From: Galbula dea
Taxonomy: Eukaryota; Chordata; Aves; Piciformes; Galbulidae
Direction: 5' to 3'
Assembly (NCBI GenBank): GCA_013399015.1
Contig: VWZX01001131.1
Coordinates: forward strand, 1,116,001-1,180,000
DNA: 64,000 nucleotides
Shown: positions 46,574-60,600 of the stretch, one piece after another
Numbering within the stretch: position 1 is the stretch's first letter
How the letters are laid out: every line of letters starts with the position of its first letter
Notes under the pieces: generated by a model
The model's input: the letters and a program-made list of their open reading frames with translations, nothing else
Told to the model about the DNA's origin: nothing
Databases searched by the model: none
Program-made: the position numbers and the translations under genes

Positions 46574-46763
46574 CTCAGCTGACCTGATTGGAACCAGCCT
46601 TCATTTACACCTGGGGAAGGGGCTGCAAAGTGCCCCCCACCCCACCTCCAACAGCTGAAACAAGTGGAGTCATCACATAGACAAAACTCCCCAGCTGCTC
46701 TGAGTTTGCAAGACCAGAAGCCAAACAAGAAAAGAAACAAGCTTTGGTTCTAACTGTGCAATT

Positions 46764-46811
46764 NNNNNNNNNNNNNNNNNNNNNNNNNNNNNNNNNNNNN
46801 NNNNNNNNNNN
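46764..46811. other. Assembly gap, 48 N
   Basis: A run of 48 undetermined bases between two FREM3-like exon candidates. It could hide part of an exon or a repeat. Confidence 0.99.
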
Positions 46812-47277
46812 ATTTTATAGCTTTTAAGAGGAAGAAGCTTTACAGCAAAACCTCCTCCTTCTTTGAAGGCAGAAAAGGAGGGTTTAGATCACAGAATAAT
46901 CACATTATCACAAAAAGCCTCCCCCACAAAGACACTTATAAGTCTCCCTTTACAAACACTGTCTTGGGTTTTCTTGTTTACAAGCACCAGGTTTGGTGGA
47001 GCATGGCCACCTCTGGTTTTTACCCAACAAACCTTTTTTGCAGAAAGTTTACCTAAACATCATTTAAATTCCCTATTTCACTACTTTTCCACAGCAATCA
47101 GTGGTCCTCTAGTAGAGAGGTTCCTTAGGGCACTGTATCACAAAGCTGTAGAGATGAAAGCGAGGTTCCCACCTTGTGATGCTAAGAAGCCTTTGCCAGG
47201 TTCTTGGCCATGCTGCACTGGGAGAGACAAACCCTGAAGCAGTGATATCAGGCAGTTTTCTTCTCATGTCACCTCAC

Positions 47278-47398
47278 CTGTTCCTACAAATGTAATAACC
47301 TTACCAACAGCTAGAGGATTTTCTATTGGCTTTGAGCTCAGGTTGGGTTGGATTAGAAATGACTTCAGGGTCCTGGCTGAACCTAAGGGGTTCCCTTC
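47278..47398 (-). pseudogene. Candidate exon upstream, FREM3-like gene
   Basis: A 121-bp minus-strand segment between a pyrimidine-rich acceptor (tctcctcttataag) and a strong donor ACAG|gtgagg. It is open in one frame (EGNPLGSARTLKSF, ENPLAVGKVITFVGT) and ends in a phase that matches the 46573 segment. I recognise no domain in it. The inference rests on splice sites, phase and position. Confidence 0.3.
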
Positions 47399-47399
47399 C

Positions 47400-50300
47400 T
47401 TATAAGAGGAGATAAATAAATCAAGATGCTGTCTGTTCCCATGCTGATTTTCCTCCTCCTCCCTCTTGCTTCTGCAAAACATATACTCTCCAGCTTATCT
47501 AAAGAAGAAAAAAAAATCACATTCTCTTGTAGCTGTACAAGTCAGCACTCTGCATCTTCCCCTGACCACCAGGAAAGAAGAAAGATTTCTGGCACCCCAG
47601 GAGGTACACCCAGAATCATGATGTTCCCAATGGTTCTACAGCAGTTCCCATAGCAAGGCTTCATTTGTTGCTTCTCTGGTGTACACCCACCCTGTGCTGG
47701 CTGGTTCAGCAGGATTTGGTAATTGTTCCTTGCTTATGTGGAAATACTTCTTGGATCAGAATCTGGTCTCTCTGTGCAGCTTATTTGCTGAACTATGTAG
47801 TACCAGAAGTGTTATTTTGCCCTTAATCATTGTTAACAGAAACATAGCCATGACCAAAGTCTCCTGGACACACATAGGATATTCAACAGCATGTATAATA
47901 AAAGGCATTGTATTCAAAATGTCTAGTGAGTGTCAATGGTTTGAGTTACAAGCTAGAAAATGACACTGAGTGAGTCCCAGCATGTTTCACTTACTAGAGT
48001 TTCTGTCTATAACAAATACTGAGCTGGGAGCTGCCAGAGCACCACCATGCTGCTTCTCATAATAAAAGGGTTCTACATGATCCTATGGAACTTGTGGTTT
48101 CCAAGTCTGTGATCCTTTGATGCTCCTTGGGCTCCCAAAAAACCACTCCCAAAACAAACAAACAAAAACTGTTTCTTCAGATAATGAAGCAAAGGAAGAT
48201 TTCCCTGGCCCATTTGAAGTTTGAGGACATGTGATTCTTTCATTGCTTACAGCTAGGCTTTTAAAGGATCAAAAAGATTTTTGCAAGCCTAGCTTAGTGT
48301 AAAGGCTTATTGCTGGTCTGCAGCACAAGCAGTGACCATAAGAAGGTATTATCTTTGAGAAGCAACTGCACAGTCATTCAAAAGCAGACTACAGATTATT
48401 TCATCCAACAGGGAGAGGGAGTGGCAAGCCCTTTCAGTATGGAAACAACTCTAAATTTTAGCCAGGAAGCTGAAACCTTCAATTTCTTCTTCCTTTTTTC
48501 CCCTGTTCCAGAAATGAGCAGACACAAACTGTCATTAATGGCTGCCAATGAAACCATGCCTAATTATTCAGATGCAGCACTAAGACACAACAGAGTAAAA
48601 TAGGTTTTTAGAAGCTTGCAACTTACTTCTCCATTGAAATTTATCTCCATGGGAATGAAATTTTCCTCCTCTAGGATCCAAAGTGAGTGTTACAGTGTAC
48701 AGACATGAAGGAGAACCCCCCCCCTTAACAGTCCTCTAACAATCTTGACAACAACTTTCTGTTTTCAAGTGCATGTTAGTGCAAAGCAGCAGGATGCACA
48801 GCCAACTAAGCCCAGAATATCAAACAACTGTTGAAAGAAGGGTATTAGGATCCCAAACTAAAGAACAAAAGAGACAGTGGCAGTCTAGGAATACATAATG
48901 AGTCCTGCTTATGATGGATTAGTACCTGTGCAACTGAATTAAAAACAAGAGCAAACCAATGAAAGACACCTGATGCACAGTGTTTCAAAGGCATTCAGAC
49001 CTATTTTGGGCCTCATTTAAGTAAGAGCAGCTTATACTCCCTGATCAGACCCCAGGATCTGGGGTATGTTATACCTGAGCCATGGGAAAGATGTAAACAG
49101 GCTGCCAGCAGACTTGGGGTTACACCAAGAGCAAGGGAACCTGTCCCTTCTGACCAAGGGCAGGGAACTCAGCTTGTGCTGAGCTAAGGATAAACTTGGT
49201 GAGGAAATTCATCTGTGGGATCCTGTTGTGAACATGATTTTCTTCAGGTAAAGAAATTCTTTGCTCAGAATGTGACCTCTTTGAATCAGGACCAAAAAGT
49301 GGGGTTTCCAATGGTAAAAGCATTGGCCTTAGGGGATCATGAAAAGTCAGAGATCTAGTCTGAGACTAGAACCAGTGTGTGTGAGAAGAAAACAGAATAG
49401 AAAATAGCAAGTGACCACCTGAAATGCAGTTTATATGTGGAGGGCAGAGGGCACTCCCCTTATATTGGGGAAAGAGAGCAGCTCCATCCCAAAGAGCAAA
49501 TAAGCTACCAGCATACCCTGGTTTGGGTCTGAGCTATGCATTTTACATCTCCCAGGCACTGTATAGCTACACATCCTATTTTCTGGACAAGCACTTAAAA
49601 CAGCTAAAACAGAGTACAGGTGGAGATCAGCACCACCACTTCCACTTTTGCCTTAAAAAAAGGTCTCCACACCCCCACATTCTGTGGGGGACTTACCAGT
49701 CCTTGGTGGCAGATGATTTCCCCCTCCCCAAACTGATGTGTTAAGCCTGGGTGTCCTCAGTAAGTTTCCAACTCTACTAACTACAGCCTTGCCACTTACT
49801 TCCCTCTTGAACTGCCTATGTTGTAGATTCAAATTTGTACCCTGCCCTCCTCAGGGAAACTGCTATTTCAGGTCCAAAGCAACAGAAGATTTCTCTGTTA
49901 GCCTGTACCCTGTAGATGCCTATTTAGATTACAAGAGCAAACAGCACACCTAGACATCAAGGTAACTGCAGGAGGCTTTACCTAGTCCTTAAGAAAACAG
50001 TCCAACCTCTATAATCTGAATACAAGTTATCTGCAGCACAGCAGGCTTAGAGAAGTGCATTCTGTTTATGTTAACTGAAGTGTTGCCAGATCTTCAGTGA
50101 TCTGAGGTCACACCTAGTCTAACAGACTCTTCCTCTAACTGCAAGCAAGCCTTGCCTCACACAGAGATAGGTCTAGACAAGGTAATGTGCTGCAGTGCCA
50201 CAAAGAACCACCATAACCAGGCCCAGAAGCAGCACTGTGGCTCCAGTACAGAGCAGGGTCTCAGCTCCTCAGGTGGCACACACTGCATTTGGCACAGCTG

Positions 50301-53300
50301 TGCACTGTATCACAGACACAGATCTTGCACCACAGTGCCAACCAAGAGCAGCAGGAGAATGGAAGAATGCTCTTGAGCTCTGCATCTCAGTTACCCAGGT
50401 ATAAATGTCACACCCTCTCCCTTCCCCCCTACAGACCTCTGTCTCTTACAGTGATAACTGCTACCAAAAATGCTGTGCACCAACAGTATGCACAGGGAGT
50501 GCTACCTAGAAAATCTCCACCATGGTTTCACTGCTCACTTGATAGCTCTCAAAATATTCTGACTTGGCAAAGGGTAGAAAAATCATGAGCAGGCAAATGG
50601 TTTGTTAAAAAAAAAGCTTGATTTGTGACAGATTCTGTTTGATTCTGTTTACAGAGAATCCTGCTGCTAGGAGAAATTGATCTTGGCACTGACATGTCAA
50701 CATAATGCTACCATGGGTAAAAATGAGCCATCAGCATCACAGCTAGGAGAATGTGTCAGTAGCACTGGCTGCTGGGTTTATATGTAGATGTGGGCAGTAC
50801 TAAGTCACATACAGTGATACAGAATGATTTTAGGAGGAGTTATTATTGTTACTGACAATATTCTTCTCAACCTCTTTACATCAGTAATAAAAATGCCTTG
50901 CTTTATGCAACTAATTTCTTCCTGCTAATTACTAGGGATATGTGCTAAGCTTAGGATATTTTAAGAACAGGAGAATGCAGAAGTGTCCATGAACTTAAGA
51001 AATATTCTGCTTTTTAAGCTGCTTTAAGGTGTAAGATGATTACAGATTTCAGAGTTTATCTGAGTATTGGTCTGCAGCCACTCTGCTACACACCAAGGAC
51101 AGGCACACTGGAATGAGTTCATCCAGCCCTCTGGCCTGGGCTTATCATCTAGTAGGACTGTAAAAGAGGAGATGAAGAAAGTGCTTAGCCCTATAGCTAA
51201 GTGATTTTGTTTGTTTATCTCTGAATCTTTTTAAGTGCTTATTAAACCAACATCCTATCTCCATTAACTCCTCCTATGCTGAAGGGCTTGCTGTGATACA
51301 GTGTTGCAGCCCCAGCCACTGGACACAGAGTCAGGGTACAAGTCCCAGCCTTGCAAAGGCTACACTGGACCTTTCTCAGCTGGAACTATCCCTTGCTGGG
51401 ATCCCTTGTTGGTACAGACAGGAGAGCAAGCTTCTGACAGCCCATGGACAAAGTGCTCAGCAGAGGCTTCCAGCTGCCTCCAGTTGGAAGGCTGAGAAGT
51501 ACAAACCATGTGTGACCTGTCTAGGGAGGAGGAAGTCAATCACTTGTCAGCAGCTGATAAAGCCACAGAAAAAGATGTTTACTCCTGCTTTGTTTTTATT
51601 TAGTTGCTGTTTGGTTTTTATTTAGTATGAGGGTAACCACTTTTGTCCCAGTAATGATCACTGAAAGCATCATGCTGCTCAGCTGCACTTTTCTCTAATA
51701 AAGGCATTTATTTTCCTGAATCTTTCTTTCCTCTTCTCCTGAACATTGGCTTTCCCACTTAAACATGAGCTTATAGATTAGGAAGAAGGCTTGGTTTATA
51801 CCCTTCTAGCTCACAAACAAGCCTTGAATCTTTACAACTTTGGAACTAAGCTGTAAGTTATAGGTTTGAGGAAGGTGTCCTAGGACAGTTAAGTGTGATA
51901 ATGAGACATGTTACAATGTGGTCTCAGGAGGACACCTGAGAAAGGAGAAGATTCAGCTGATAAAGTTCTCATTATTATTAGACTTCTTTCCTAAATTATT
52001 AGCCTTTCATAAATGTCTCAGCCATTTATCAGAACAATGTCTCTCAGCTAGACCAAATAAGAGCTTTTCCCTGTTCTGTGGGACTGTATTATTGCACTGT
52101 CACCACTGCTCCTCCCAATAATCTGCAAACAGAAGCATGCTAATTATGCCACGTGTGAGCTGCATTAAAAACACATTGGAGCAGATGAGAGAAGCCGTAA
52201 GTGGCAAATGCCACATTGCACACAAATCTTCTGGATGCTGCCATGACCGAAGACACTGCTCACATCATTCCCCCGAAGGCAAAACCAAACCCAAAACCTC
52301 CTCTATAGGAGACCTAAGCACCTGAGGTATATACGGCTGTATATTTAGCTTTCCAAACGGCACTGACGGCACATCCAGCCTTCCCAAAACCCAGGCAGCA
52401 GAAACCCTCCGGGGCTAAGGAGAACTAGCAGCAATTCTAGCAGTCAGCACTGCCCCCCAGTGTCCGGTAAGAGCTCCTCTCGGGGGGTAACCGATGCATT
52501 TGAGTGCAGCGTGGAGGAAGCCACTCTATCCCTATTTATTTTAAGAAAATAGTTTTAAAAGCTAGCATTTAGCAACTGTTACTCGCCTCCTTTCTACTTA
52601 TTGCTGAGAAAATATAAAGGAATGTGTAAGCAGAGGAATATTGGTTTGTCACATTTCCTTCATGCTGTATTTAGCATGTTTGAAAAGTTCTCCAGCCCTA
52701 GCAGACCAGCTTCACAGAGTGTATGTAACACGGTGTGGATTTGTTTATATTTCTATATATATTTCTATATATTTTACCTATGGGCAAATTTGAGAGTGCT
52801 GACAGAGGTCTGTCAAAAAGCTGGCAGGACACACTCACTCATTTAAGCACACCCCTGTCTTCTCAAGGAATGCCAGGAGCTTCTGCATTGAGAGCACATT
52901 TATTTGCATAAGGACCTCACCCAAAATTCACCCCCATCAACAGGAGTTGGTCACCAGGCTGTGAGTAGCCATGTTCTCAAACCCCCTCCTTTCCCACAGA
53001 ACAGGGTGCAGCCCCCTCACTTCTACTGCACACCATCACTCTGTTCCCTGCTCTGGTTTCTATTTCAGCTGATCTTTAAGGAAATAAATTCTGATGGAAT
53101 TGCAGCTTGGCTTGGCTCTTCCTCAGCCCCCTGCTGGCACCAGCAGTTGTTCTTAGTCTTCCTACTGCCAGCAATATGGGAGGTTTCATGCCAGGCAACT
53201 GCAACTGCTAAGGTCAAGGGTCAGCTCCAGGGCCTCTTGCCTTTGTCACCAGCTCTCACAGCTAGCTGGCATCAATTTATCCTGTTCTTTCAGTATACAA

Positions 53301-53499
53301 CCAGCCTCAGACTTTCTTCCACACAAAGTTTGCTTCCCCCCTAACTCTAGTAACCTTTACTCAAAGAATTTCTATTGCTAACCCTGAGGCAGTGTAGCTG
53401 TGCCCCTGGGCATCCAGCCTGTGTCCTTCCAACAGCCCTGTGTACGCACATGCAGTTGTCAGATGCCATCAAATGGCAGAACATTTCACATGTCCATTC
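47400..53499. other. Non-coding stretch, nothing recognised
   Basis: No exon with family similarity, RNA gene or clear transposon was found on either strand. A slight concentration of CpG at about 52240-52500 is too weak to call a CpG island. If the FREM3-like gene extends upstream, its large first exon is not visible here. Confidence 0.6.
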
Positions 53500-54030
53500 T
53501 GCACTGACACAGCCCTGCTATTGACCCCTGGGGTACTCCACTAATGCCAGGCCTCCAGCTGGGCTTCATGCTGCTGATCACAACTCTTTGAGGCCAGCAG
53601 CTCAGCCAGTTCTCAATCCACCTCACTGTCCACTGATTTAGTCTGTGCCTCATCAGCTCAGCCAGGAGGATGTTCCTGGGTCAGTGTCAAAAGGTTTGCT
53701 AAAGTCAAGGTAAACAACATCCACTGCTCTCATTGCAGAGAGGCTAACTATTTGGTGAAGGATGACGACTCCTCCTCCTTCCTAAATCCTTGCTGACTAC
53801 CTCTAATAACCATCTTGTCCTTCTTATGTTTGGAAACTGCTTCCAGGACTAGTTGCTTCATCACCCCCCCCAGGGATCAAGCTGAGACTAACCAACCCAG
53901 AGCCCCTCTGAGCCTCCTCTCCTTGCCCTTCTTGAAGGCAGGGGTGACATTTCTGCCTTCCAGACCTCAGGAATCTCACCTGATTGCCATGACCACTCAA
54001 AGGTTATTAAGAACTATCTCCTAGCCACTC
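53500..54030 (-). mobile_element. CR1 LINE internal fragment, antisense
   Basis: The plus strand carries antisense CR1 reverse-transcriptase-region segments, including CAGTTCTCAATCCACCTCAC, CTAAAGTCAAGGTAAACAAC and CCAGGGATCAAGCTGAG. Both ends are truncated and the coding frame is broken. The edges are approximate. Confidence 0.85.
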
Positions 54031-56079
54031 TTCACACAACATTAGGAGCATCTCTGGTTTGGATTTATTAGGTGTGGGCTCCTCATTCCTCATTTTTAAA
54101 GAGGCTACAATAGCAGTGTAGAAAGCAATCCTCATTTTTAATTTTTTCACAAATAAACCTTTTCACTACAGCATCAATGGAAGAAATACTAATTTACAGA
54201 TTACTAGCCCCAAGGTGCTAATTAGATGTCACTAAAAAGCAGAAGACAATCAAACTTCTCTCACTCCATCTGCTGGAGGCAAAAGCTGAACATCTACTTC
54301 AACAATGACCATGACACACAAATATTTGCCATTGTTTTGCCTGCTCCCTATGAGGAAGACCTGAAAGAAAAAAATGCTGGTTTTGTACTTGACAGTTCTC
54401 CAGAGGCATTTCTTGATTTGAAATCTGAGACCAGTTCTCTGATCACTATCTTCCAACACAAGCTCATTGCTCCAAGTCATTCCTGTGGATAGCTAGAAGC
54501 CTCTGGAGAAATGGAAATTCAAATACATTCAGGAGTGATAATAAAAGTTGCTGGACAATGTTGTAAGAATTTTAGTGAAACTGGGGTTATGCTAAGGTAC
54601 AGCTCTCTCTCTCTTACACAATTTAGTTCCTTTAGTAGAAACTAAGAAAACAACAACAGAAGTTAATTCATAAGCCTTCTGCCCCTCCAGTTTTCCTCAG
54701 GAAATTCTAAATCTCCCAAATGGTAAACCACTTTGCTCTTCAGTTCTTTCAAGTAAAAATGCTGACATCCCATTATGCTTTTCTAGGGAACAAGTTACAG
54801 AGAAGAAAGTGGGAGAGCTTTATTCCCTGCAACAAGGCTGTAACTAGCCTGTGGGGAAGCAGTTTCTGACAAAAGCAGGAGAAACATTGTACTGCAGACC
54901 TAGCCAGAGAGCCCTGGAGTAGGCTGCTCCTAACCTTTGAAATATTTTTCTTTTAATTTCCTACCACTTTAGTCTATCTTTGCATAATCTCTTTTATTTT
55001 GCTCAAGCAAAGCAGCAAGAATTTCCCCCTCCTCTTTTTTTTGTTGTTTGTTTGTTTTGTTTTTTAATTAAGAAGTGCTGGTACTCAGCCTCTGGTGGGA
55101 AAAAGCACAGACCAAGGCACAGTCCTGGCTCACTTCTCCCACATCATTCACTCCCTGTGCAGTTAGAAGCCAATGCACACTAATTGCTGTGATCTCTCCA
55201 TTTGGCTTTTAACTTACATAGCCATCTGTAGGGGAACCTCAGCTGCTTTCAGCAGCCAGAAGCACTTGAAAACAGCAGCCCCCTAACATTGTTTAATTTT
55301 TACAACTTTGAGGTCACAAAAGAGACCACTAACTGTTTCAATGAAACTCCATAGGATGGGCTTGGCTGGCTGATTTGTTTCTGCTTTAGGATTTAATTTG
55401 AACAATATGGACTTTTCCCCATTAGCATAAAATAAATCAGCACTTTGCACCAGTTTCCCACGCATCACTTTCAACAGGCTGCCAGCACTGGGATCATGTG
55501 GATAGATGACAAGTACTCAAACTACTTACATCTATTAAGAGTCCACTGGTCACATCAGATCTTGGTTTTACTCATTCTTGAAGTTGTAGATCACTGCTCC
55601 TTACTTCCCACAGTCACCAGGTTTCATATACACACGTGCCTTGTAACTCAGCCACAGAGCATATTTAGATAGTCATAAATTTAAATCAGGTAGCAGGGGT
55701 TTGAATAATGGAAGACATTTCCCCTCAGTAAGGCAGCTATTTGAAATACACCCTAGCTATACTTGCAGGGTTTCAAGGAGATCAAGTATCAGAATTCATA
55801 TTTTCCTGCCCCACTTTTCCAGATTCCTGTTAGCACATAACGTGCTGCTTTATATATAAATGATTTTGTTCCACAAGTCTAACAGATAAGTTTGAGATTT
55901 ACTGACCTGGAGTCCAGCTATGTCAGCTCATCTTCCAAAAAAATGTGAGAGGAAACAAATGACCCAAGTTAATTAGTGTAAAGTTTCCCATGAAAGACTT
56001 TCAGGTTTTTTTCTTCCACCCACACCACCCCTGCCTGATTGTACTGAGCCATATGGGACACACCACAGGGAGACACTTC
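54031..56079. other. Non-coding stretch
   Basis: I see unique sequence with T-rich low-complexity patches near 55035-55065 and no supportable gene. Confidence 0.6.
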
Positions 56080-56358
56080 TCAGTGAAGCCCAGGGACAGG
56101 ACAAGAGGCAAGGGTTGTAAACTGAAGCATAGGAGATTCTGTGTGAATACACATAGAAATGTTTTCCCAGTTGAGGTGCCAGAGCCCTGGCACAGACTGC
56201 CCAGAGAGGCTGTGGGGTCTCCTTCTCTGGAGATATTCAAAACTCGTCTGGACATGCTTCTGTGTGACCTGCTCTAGGGAATCCTGCTGTGGCAGGGGGG
56301 TTGCACTAGATGATCCCCAGAGGTCCCTTCCAACTCCTAATATTCTGTGATTCTGTGA
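56080..56358 (+). mobile_element. CR1 LINE 3' end, sense orientation
   Basis: Contains classic CR1 3' segments GCCAGAGCCCTGGCACAGAC, TCCTTCTCTGGAGATATTCA and GTTGCACTAGATGATCCCCA, and ends in two tandem ATTCTGTG octamers at 56342-56357. It is a short 5'-truncated copy in the opposite orientation to the CR1 at 53.5 kb. Confidence 0.93.
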
Positions 56359-56734
56359 AATGCAGTGCATTTAGGCAAAAAAGCAGAAATGTAGCATGTT
56401 CTAGACGCTCTTTAAGGCTTGTCAGCTGCACCATCCCATACTGTTACCAATCCCGAGGCACACAAGGCCACATGCAAACTCACCTTTCAGGCAGGAGGTC
56501 AATACTTTGTGGCCAGTTGGTTTCACACAGGCAGCCTCAGGGGCCAGCATAGTGTGATACACCACTGCAGCATGCTAGTCCAGAGCTGCCCTCACACCCT
56601 CTCCTAGCAGCCCTTTGGGCTCTATGGTGCTCCCACGCCTTCCCCACAATCATACCCTGCTGTAAGCTTTCTACATTTGGCCACACAACACAACCCTCAC
56701 CCTCAGGAGGGCAAGCAGTGTTAATCTGTCTCCC

Positions 56735-57020
56735 CCTGTAATGGCAGGCTTTCTCCCTCTCCTGTGTAATGGTGGATGCCCACTCTCTCAAGTGGCAGAC
56801 CTCCTGAATCCCCCCTGCAGTGGTGGGCTCCCTGACCCCCCCTTGAAATACCAGACCGCCAGCCTCCTTCCTGTAATGGCAGACTTCCTGACTCCCCCAT
56901 GAAATGGCGGCCCCCAGTCTCCCCCCCTCACCTGAAATGGCGGCCCCCAGTCTCCCCACTGAAACTGTGGGTCTCAAGTCACCACCCAGAAACTGCAGGC
57001 CTCCTGACTCCCCTCAGGAC
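56735..57020. repeat. Degenerate minisatellite, ~33-40 bp unit
   Basis: Repeated blocks combine a C-rich TCTCCCC/GACTCCCC stretch with AATGGCGG-like sequence. The best-kept pair, TGAAATGGCGGCCCCCAGTC, occurs at 56900 and again 33 bp later. Units toward the left are more diverged. Confidence 0.8.
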
Positions 57021-57149
57021 TACCTCCCAAACCCATCCACACATCTCAGCCCATTCCTGGGGAGCTTTTTCTACCCATACTAAAGGGAGCAAGAACTCAC
57101 CTCACACTGTGGGACATGGCAGGAAGCTTCTGGCAAGGCCAAGTGGCTA

Positions 57150-57610
57150 GGTGGGGTGCCAGGTGCCACAGCTGACACCAGTTAGGCTGATTACCAGGGG
57201 CTGTTGCCTCAGGGGAACCAGCTGCAGCCTATTTAAGCCTTCTCCAACTAACACCAGGGAAAGCCCAAATAAGAGAAAATGTTTCTTATCTACAGTAATC
57301 AGTATGGTACCATGTAAAATGCTGTCCTTCTCCATCTCAATGAGTTGTTCACTGTATAAAACAAAAAGAAAAAAATTCCATTTTTTTCCCATTATACTGA
57401 TGCCTATCAGATTTCTGACTCACAGCTGACTCCAAGAAGGGGTCAGTGGTGCCAGAGGAGCCTTGCTAGTCAGGACGCAGACAGGAGCAGCATATTTTCT
57501 GGTGTGAGAGCAATAAAGCAGCCATAGATGTTTCAGTCACCAGCCTGGTGATGTACAGAGCTGATACCCTCAGCGGAACGAGCCCAGTCTTTTGTGCTTG
57601 CTTTTACAAC
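57150..57610 (+). mobile_element. Possible solo LTR (promoter and poly(A)-like layout)
   Basis: A TATTTAAGCC TATA-like box near 57229 is followed about 280 bp later by AATAAAG near 57511, the spacing of a retroviral LTR U3-R-U5. I could not define TG/CA ends or a target-site duplication, and the family is not recognised. Confidence 0.25.
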
Positions 57611-60600
57611 ACAGAGGAGCCCTACGTGCTAGGGCAGGTGGAGCCCTGGCAGTTTGGGGAGCTCACACCAGAGAAGATGACAAACACCCTGAGTGTCCTG
57701 ACATTGTGAAGAGGGGTGGGTGCACCAATTACCACACCTGGACAGGTTGTCTCAAACAGCTCAAGCTTTCTCCCCTAGCCCAGCTGGGTTGGGTAGCATC
57801 CCTCCCACAGTCTGCTCCTTGAGCTCTGCCATTCACTCCTGCACCAAAAGAGGCAGCGTACAAAGTGGGTTCATGCTGAAGCAGCATGATGGGATCCACA
57901 AGCACGCCTGAGGTCAGCCTTACACTTACTGCTTGGTACATTTCCTCACGTGGAAAACACAGCAAAGTACAGACAGTTTTTAATTGTGTAACCATGAGTT
58001 CTGCATACCAACCCCCCCCCATGAAAACAATCACATCTCCTGGGTTTGTTTGTGAAGCCCGTTATGTCCTAAACTACCAGTGAGCTAAGACACTGGATAC
58101 AAAGGTTTGGGGAGATTTAAAAGAGAACAATAACACCACCACCAAAAGATAAAACTAATCTGAAATTGAACTAGGGCATAGTCAGGAGAAGCATGTGATT
58201 CCTGGCTCTGGGTCGAGCAGACAGTGTTGGCGGTCTTCTGGGTGTGTCTGTTGTGGAGAGTTTCTACAAACAGTTTTGCAAACTACAGCAGAGCACCAAA
58301 ATATTTACAAAACATTCAGAACACAGACTGTCACTCAACTTTCTGCACCAAGTGCAAATATGTATCCCATCTATGTTAAGGGGCTTTACCTAGACCTAGA
58401 CATTTCTACCATCATCTTTTCAGACCCAGTTACCCCCAGTCCAAATTATCTGTAATGCTTCTTGTCTGGACAAGTCTATATATTGTATATTTAAGCTTAT
58501 ATGCCAGTTTTAGTTAGGAAAGAAAGGTGGACTTGCTGAAGAAAAGTTGAATATGTATCTAAAGACTACAATAAAACAGACTGTAGATGCTTCTCTGAAA
58601 ACAACAGGTTAAATATGAACATTTTCTTTCTAAACATTTCATATTTCACTTGGCAGCTATAAGCCAAATTACTCTGCCTAACCCCAACCCAACACTTAAA
58701 CAGAAGCATCAAAATTTCATGCAGAAACATTTTTTGAAAATCAGGGGATTTTTTCTTAAGACTTTACATGGATAGACTAAACATTTCTACATTTTTTTTT
58801 AAATATACAAAAATCAGATGTTGTCCACCTGCTAATCACCAAGGGCAGAGAGAAAAAAAAATGCTCCATAATCACATCTGAATTTTTGTGTATGTATAAA
58901 AACTTCATGTTCTAGAACCGTCTGAGCAGTTTAGATTGAACCAAATATTGAACTAATGAAGTGGCTTCAGATTTTGTGCTAACAAAGGATCACTTTCCCT
59001 GTATTGCTGGACAATTTCAGCACAGCTGCAAACAGCCTCCTTGGACACAGTCTTCCTTTCTTGCATTTGCCTGAGATTCCAGTGTTGCAACAGCTCAGAG
59101 ATGTTTTTCTTTTACCTTGGTAGGAGTGCAATAAGTCTTCAAAATGTGCCTATGTTTGTGTTTGCAGAGGAGGTTACAGCTGGGAAAAAAAGGTATTTTT
59201 TTTTGTTTGACAGGAGGAAAGGAGAAAGATCAGTGCCACAGACAAGGACTTCATTAAGATGAAGAAATCCTGGTTCTCTGAAGGGAAAAGAAGTTAAGCT
59301 TTGCTTGAAGATCTCTCATGAAACAATTTGTGTGGTCTTTATCATTTCAGTCTTTTAGAGAATGATAGCTGCAGACTTACATGATTGTCTGACCTGTCCT
59401 TGAAATGTGATCTCTTCTTTAGCCTGTTTAAGCCCTAAATTCCATTCCAACCAGGTAAAGATAGTTTTTATCCAAAAGCTGTTGCACCAGCATGTAATCT
59501 TCACATGAAATCTATCAAACCATAGCAATAGGCCTAAAATAAGACCTCAAAACTTGACAACTAAAAAAAAAATTAGCTGCAATTATGTATGATTGTCTTA
59601 TCTTCATTGCATCTTCTAAAGTAGTCATCCTCTAAAGCACATCTAGAGCATGTTCTTGCACGACTGCAAATATTTTCTTTACCCTAAAGTATGACCCAGT
59701 GCTGTTAAGAAAGTTGGGAGCAGCAGAAGAAAGCCAGACATTTTTTGTATCAGAAAGTGAAACAAGCTGAACTAATACAATGAAAAATTGGTCAGGATGG
59801 AACTAAACCCAATTTATTTACATATTACTTTCCATCATTTTAAAGCTTCTTTTTATGTAGCTGGCTTGTGGCATTTTTTACCTTCCTTTTCCAGACCAGA
59901 AGTGAAGAAGTTTAGTTAAAAACAAAGCAATATAGAAATAAAATCTTCTGCAACTTTTACAAAGTGGCTCTTTCATGTCTAAGAGGAAATGTTTTGTTGC
60001 CTTCAAAAACCTCTTTTCTCTCTATTGTGGCTGATTCTGTGTGCCAAAAGAGAGATGTGTTTTACAGTGGTGCTCTTTATGCTTACTGATAAGGCTATGA
60101 AGCAGTGTAAGACAGCAGGAGCTGCTGTCTCAGAGCACATCTAAGTGGGTTATTTTTGAGGGAAAGATTATGACACATAAACCCACTATTACCTAGTTGT
60201 TATTAGTGATTTCCACTTGTCTCTCTCAAAGCAACCCTTAAAGGGAATCAGGGGCTTTAGTAGGAGGCCTCATGTTCTTTTCTAAATAAGAGAAACATCA
60301 CCTACAAGGAGCAGCTCTCTAGTTGAGCAGTTGCATGTCTCAACACCCCAGTTTTTGACACAGCTATTTAAACAGCTTAGACATGTAGGTGTGTTTTGCC
60401 AATTTCTACTCTAATCTGCCTTCACTAAAAGAGAAGTAATGACCCAGTAGATATTACTTCACATTTAACTGAGGTACCAAGACAGGAGGTGGGTGAAGGA
60501 TATTGTACTAACAATTGTTTTGGTTAGTACCAATAAGAGGCATGTTTTGTTTTTCCTATATGCATGTATTTGCTAGGAAGCCAAATGAGAAATGAAGCAA

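Noticed and set aside
52240..52500. Possible CpG island
   Set aside because: CpG frequency is only mildly raised and no exon or promoter motif accompanies it.
57729..58034. 101-codon minus-strand frame, considered as a FREM3 repeat-domain exon
   Set aside because: No CSPG or Calx-beta motif could be recognised and no convincing splice sites were seen.
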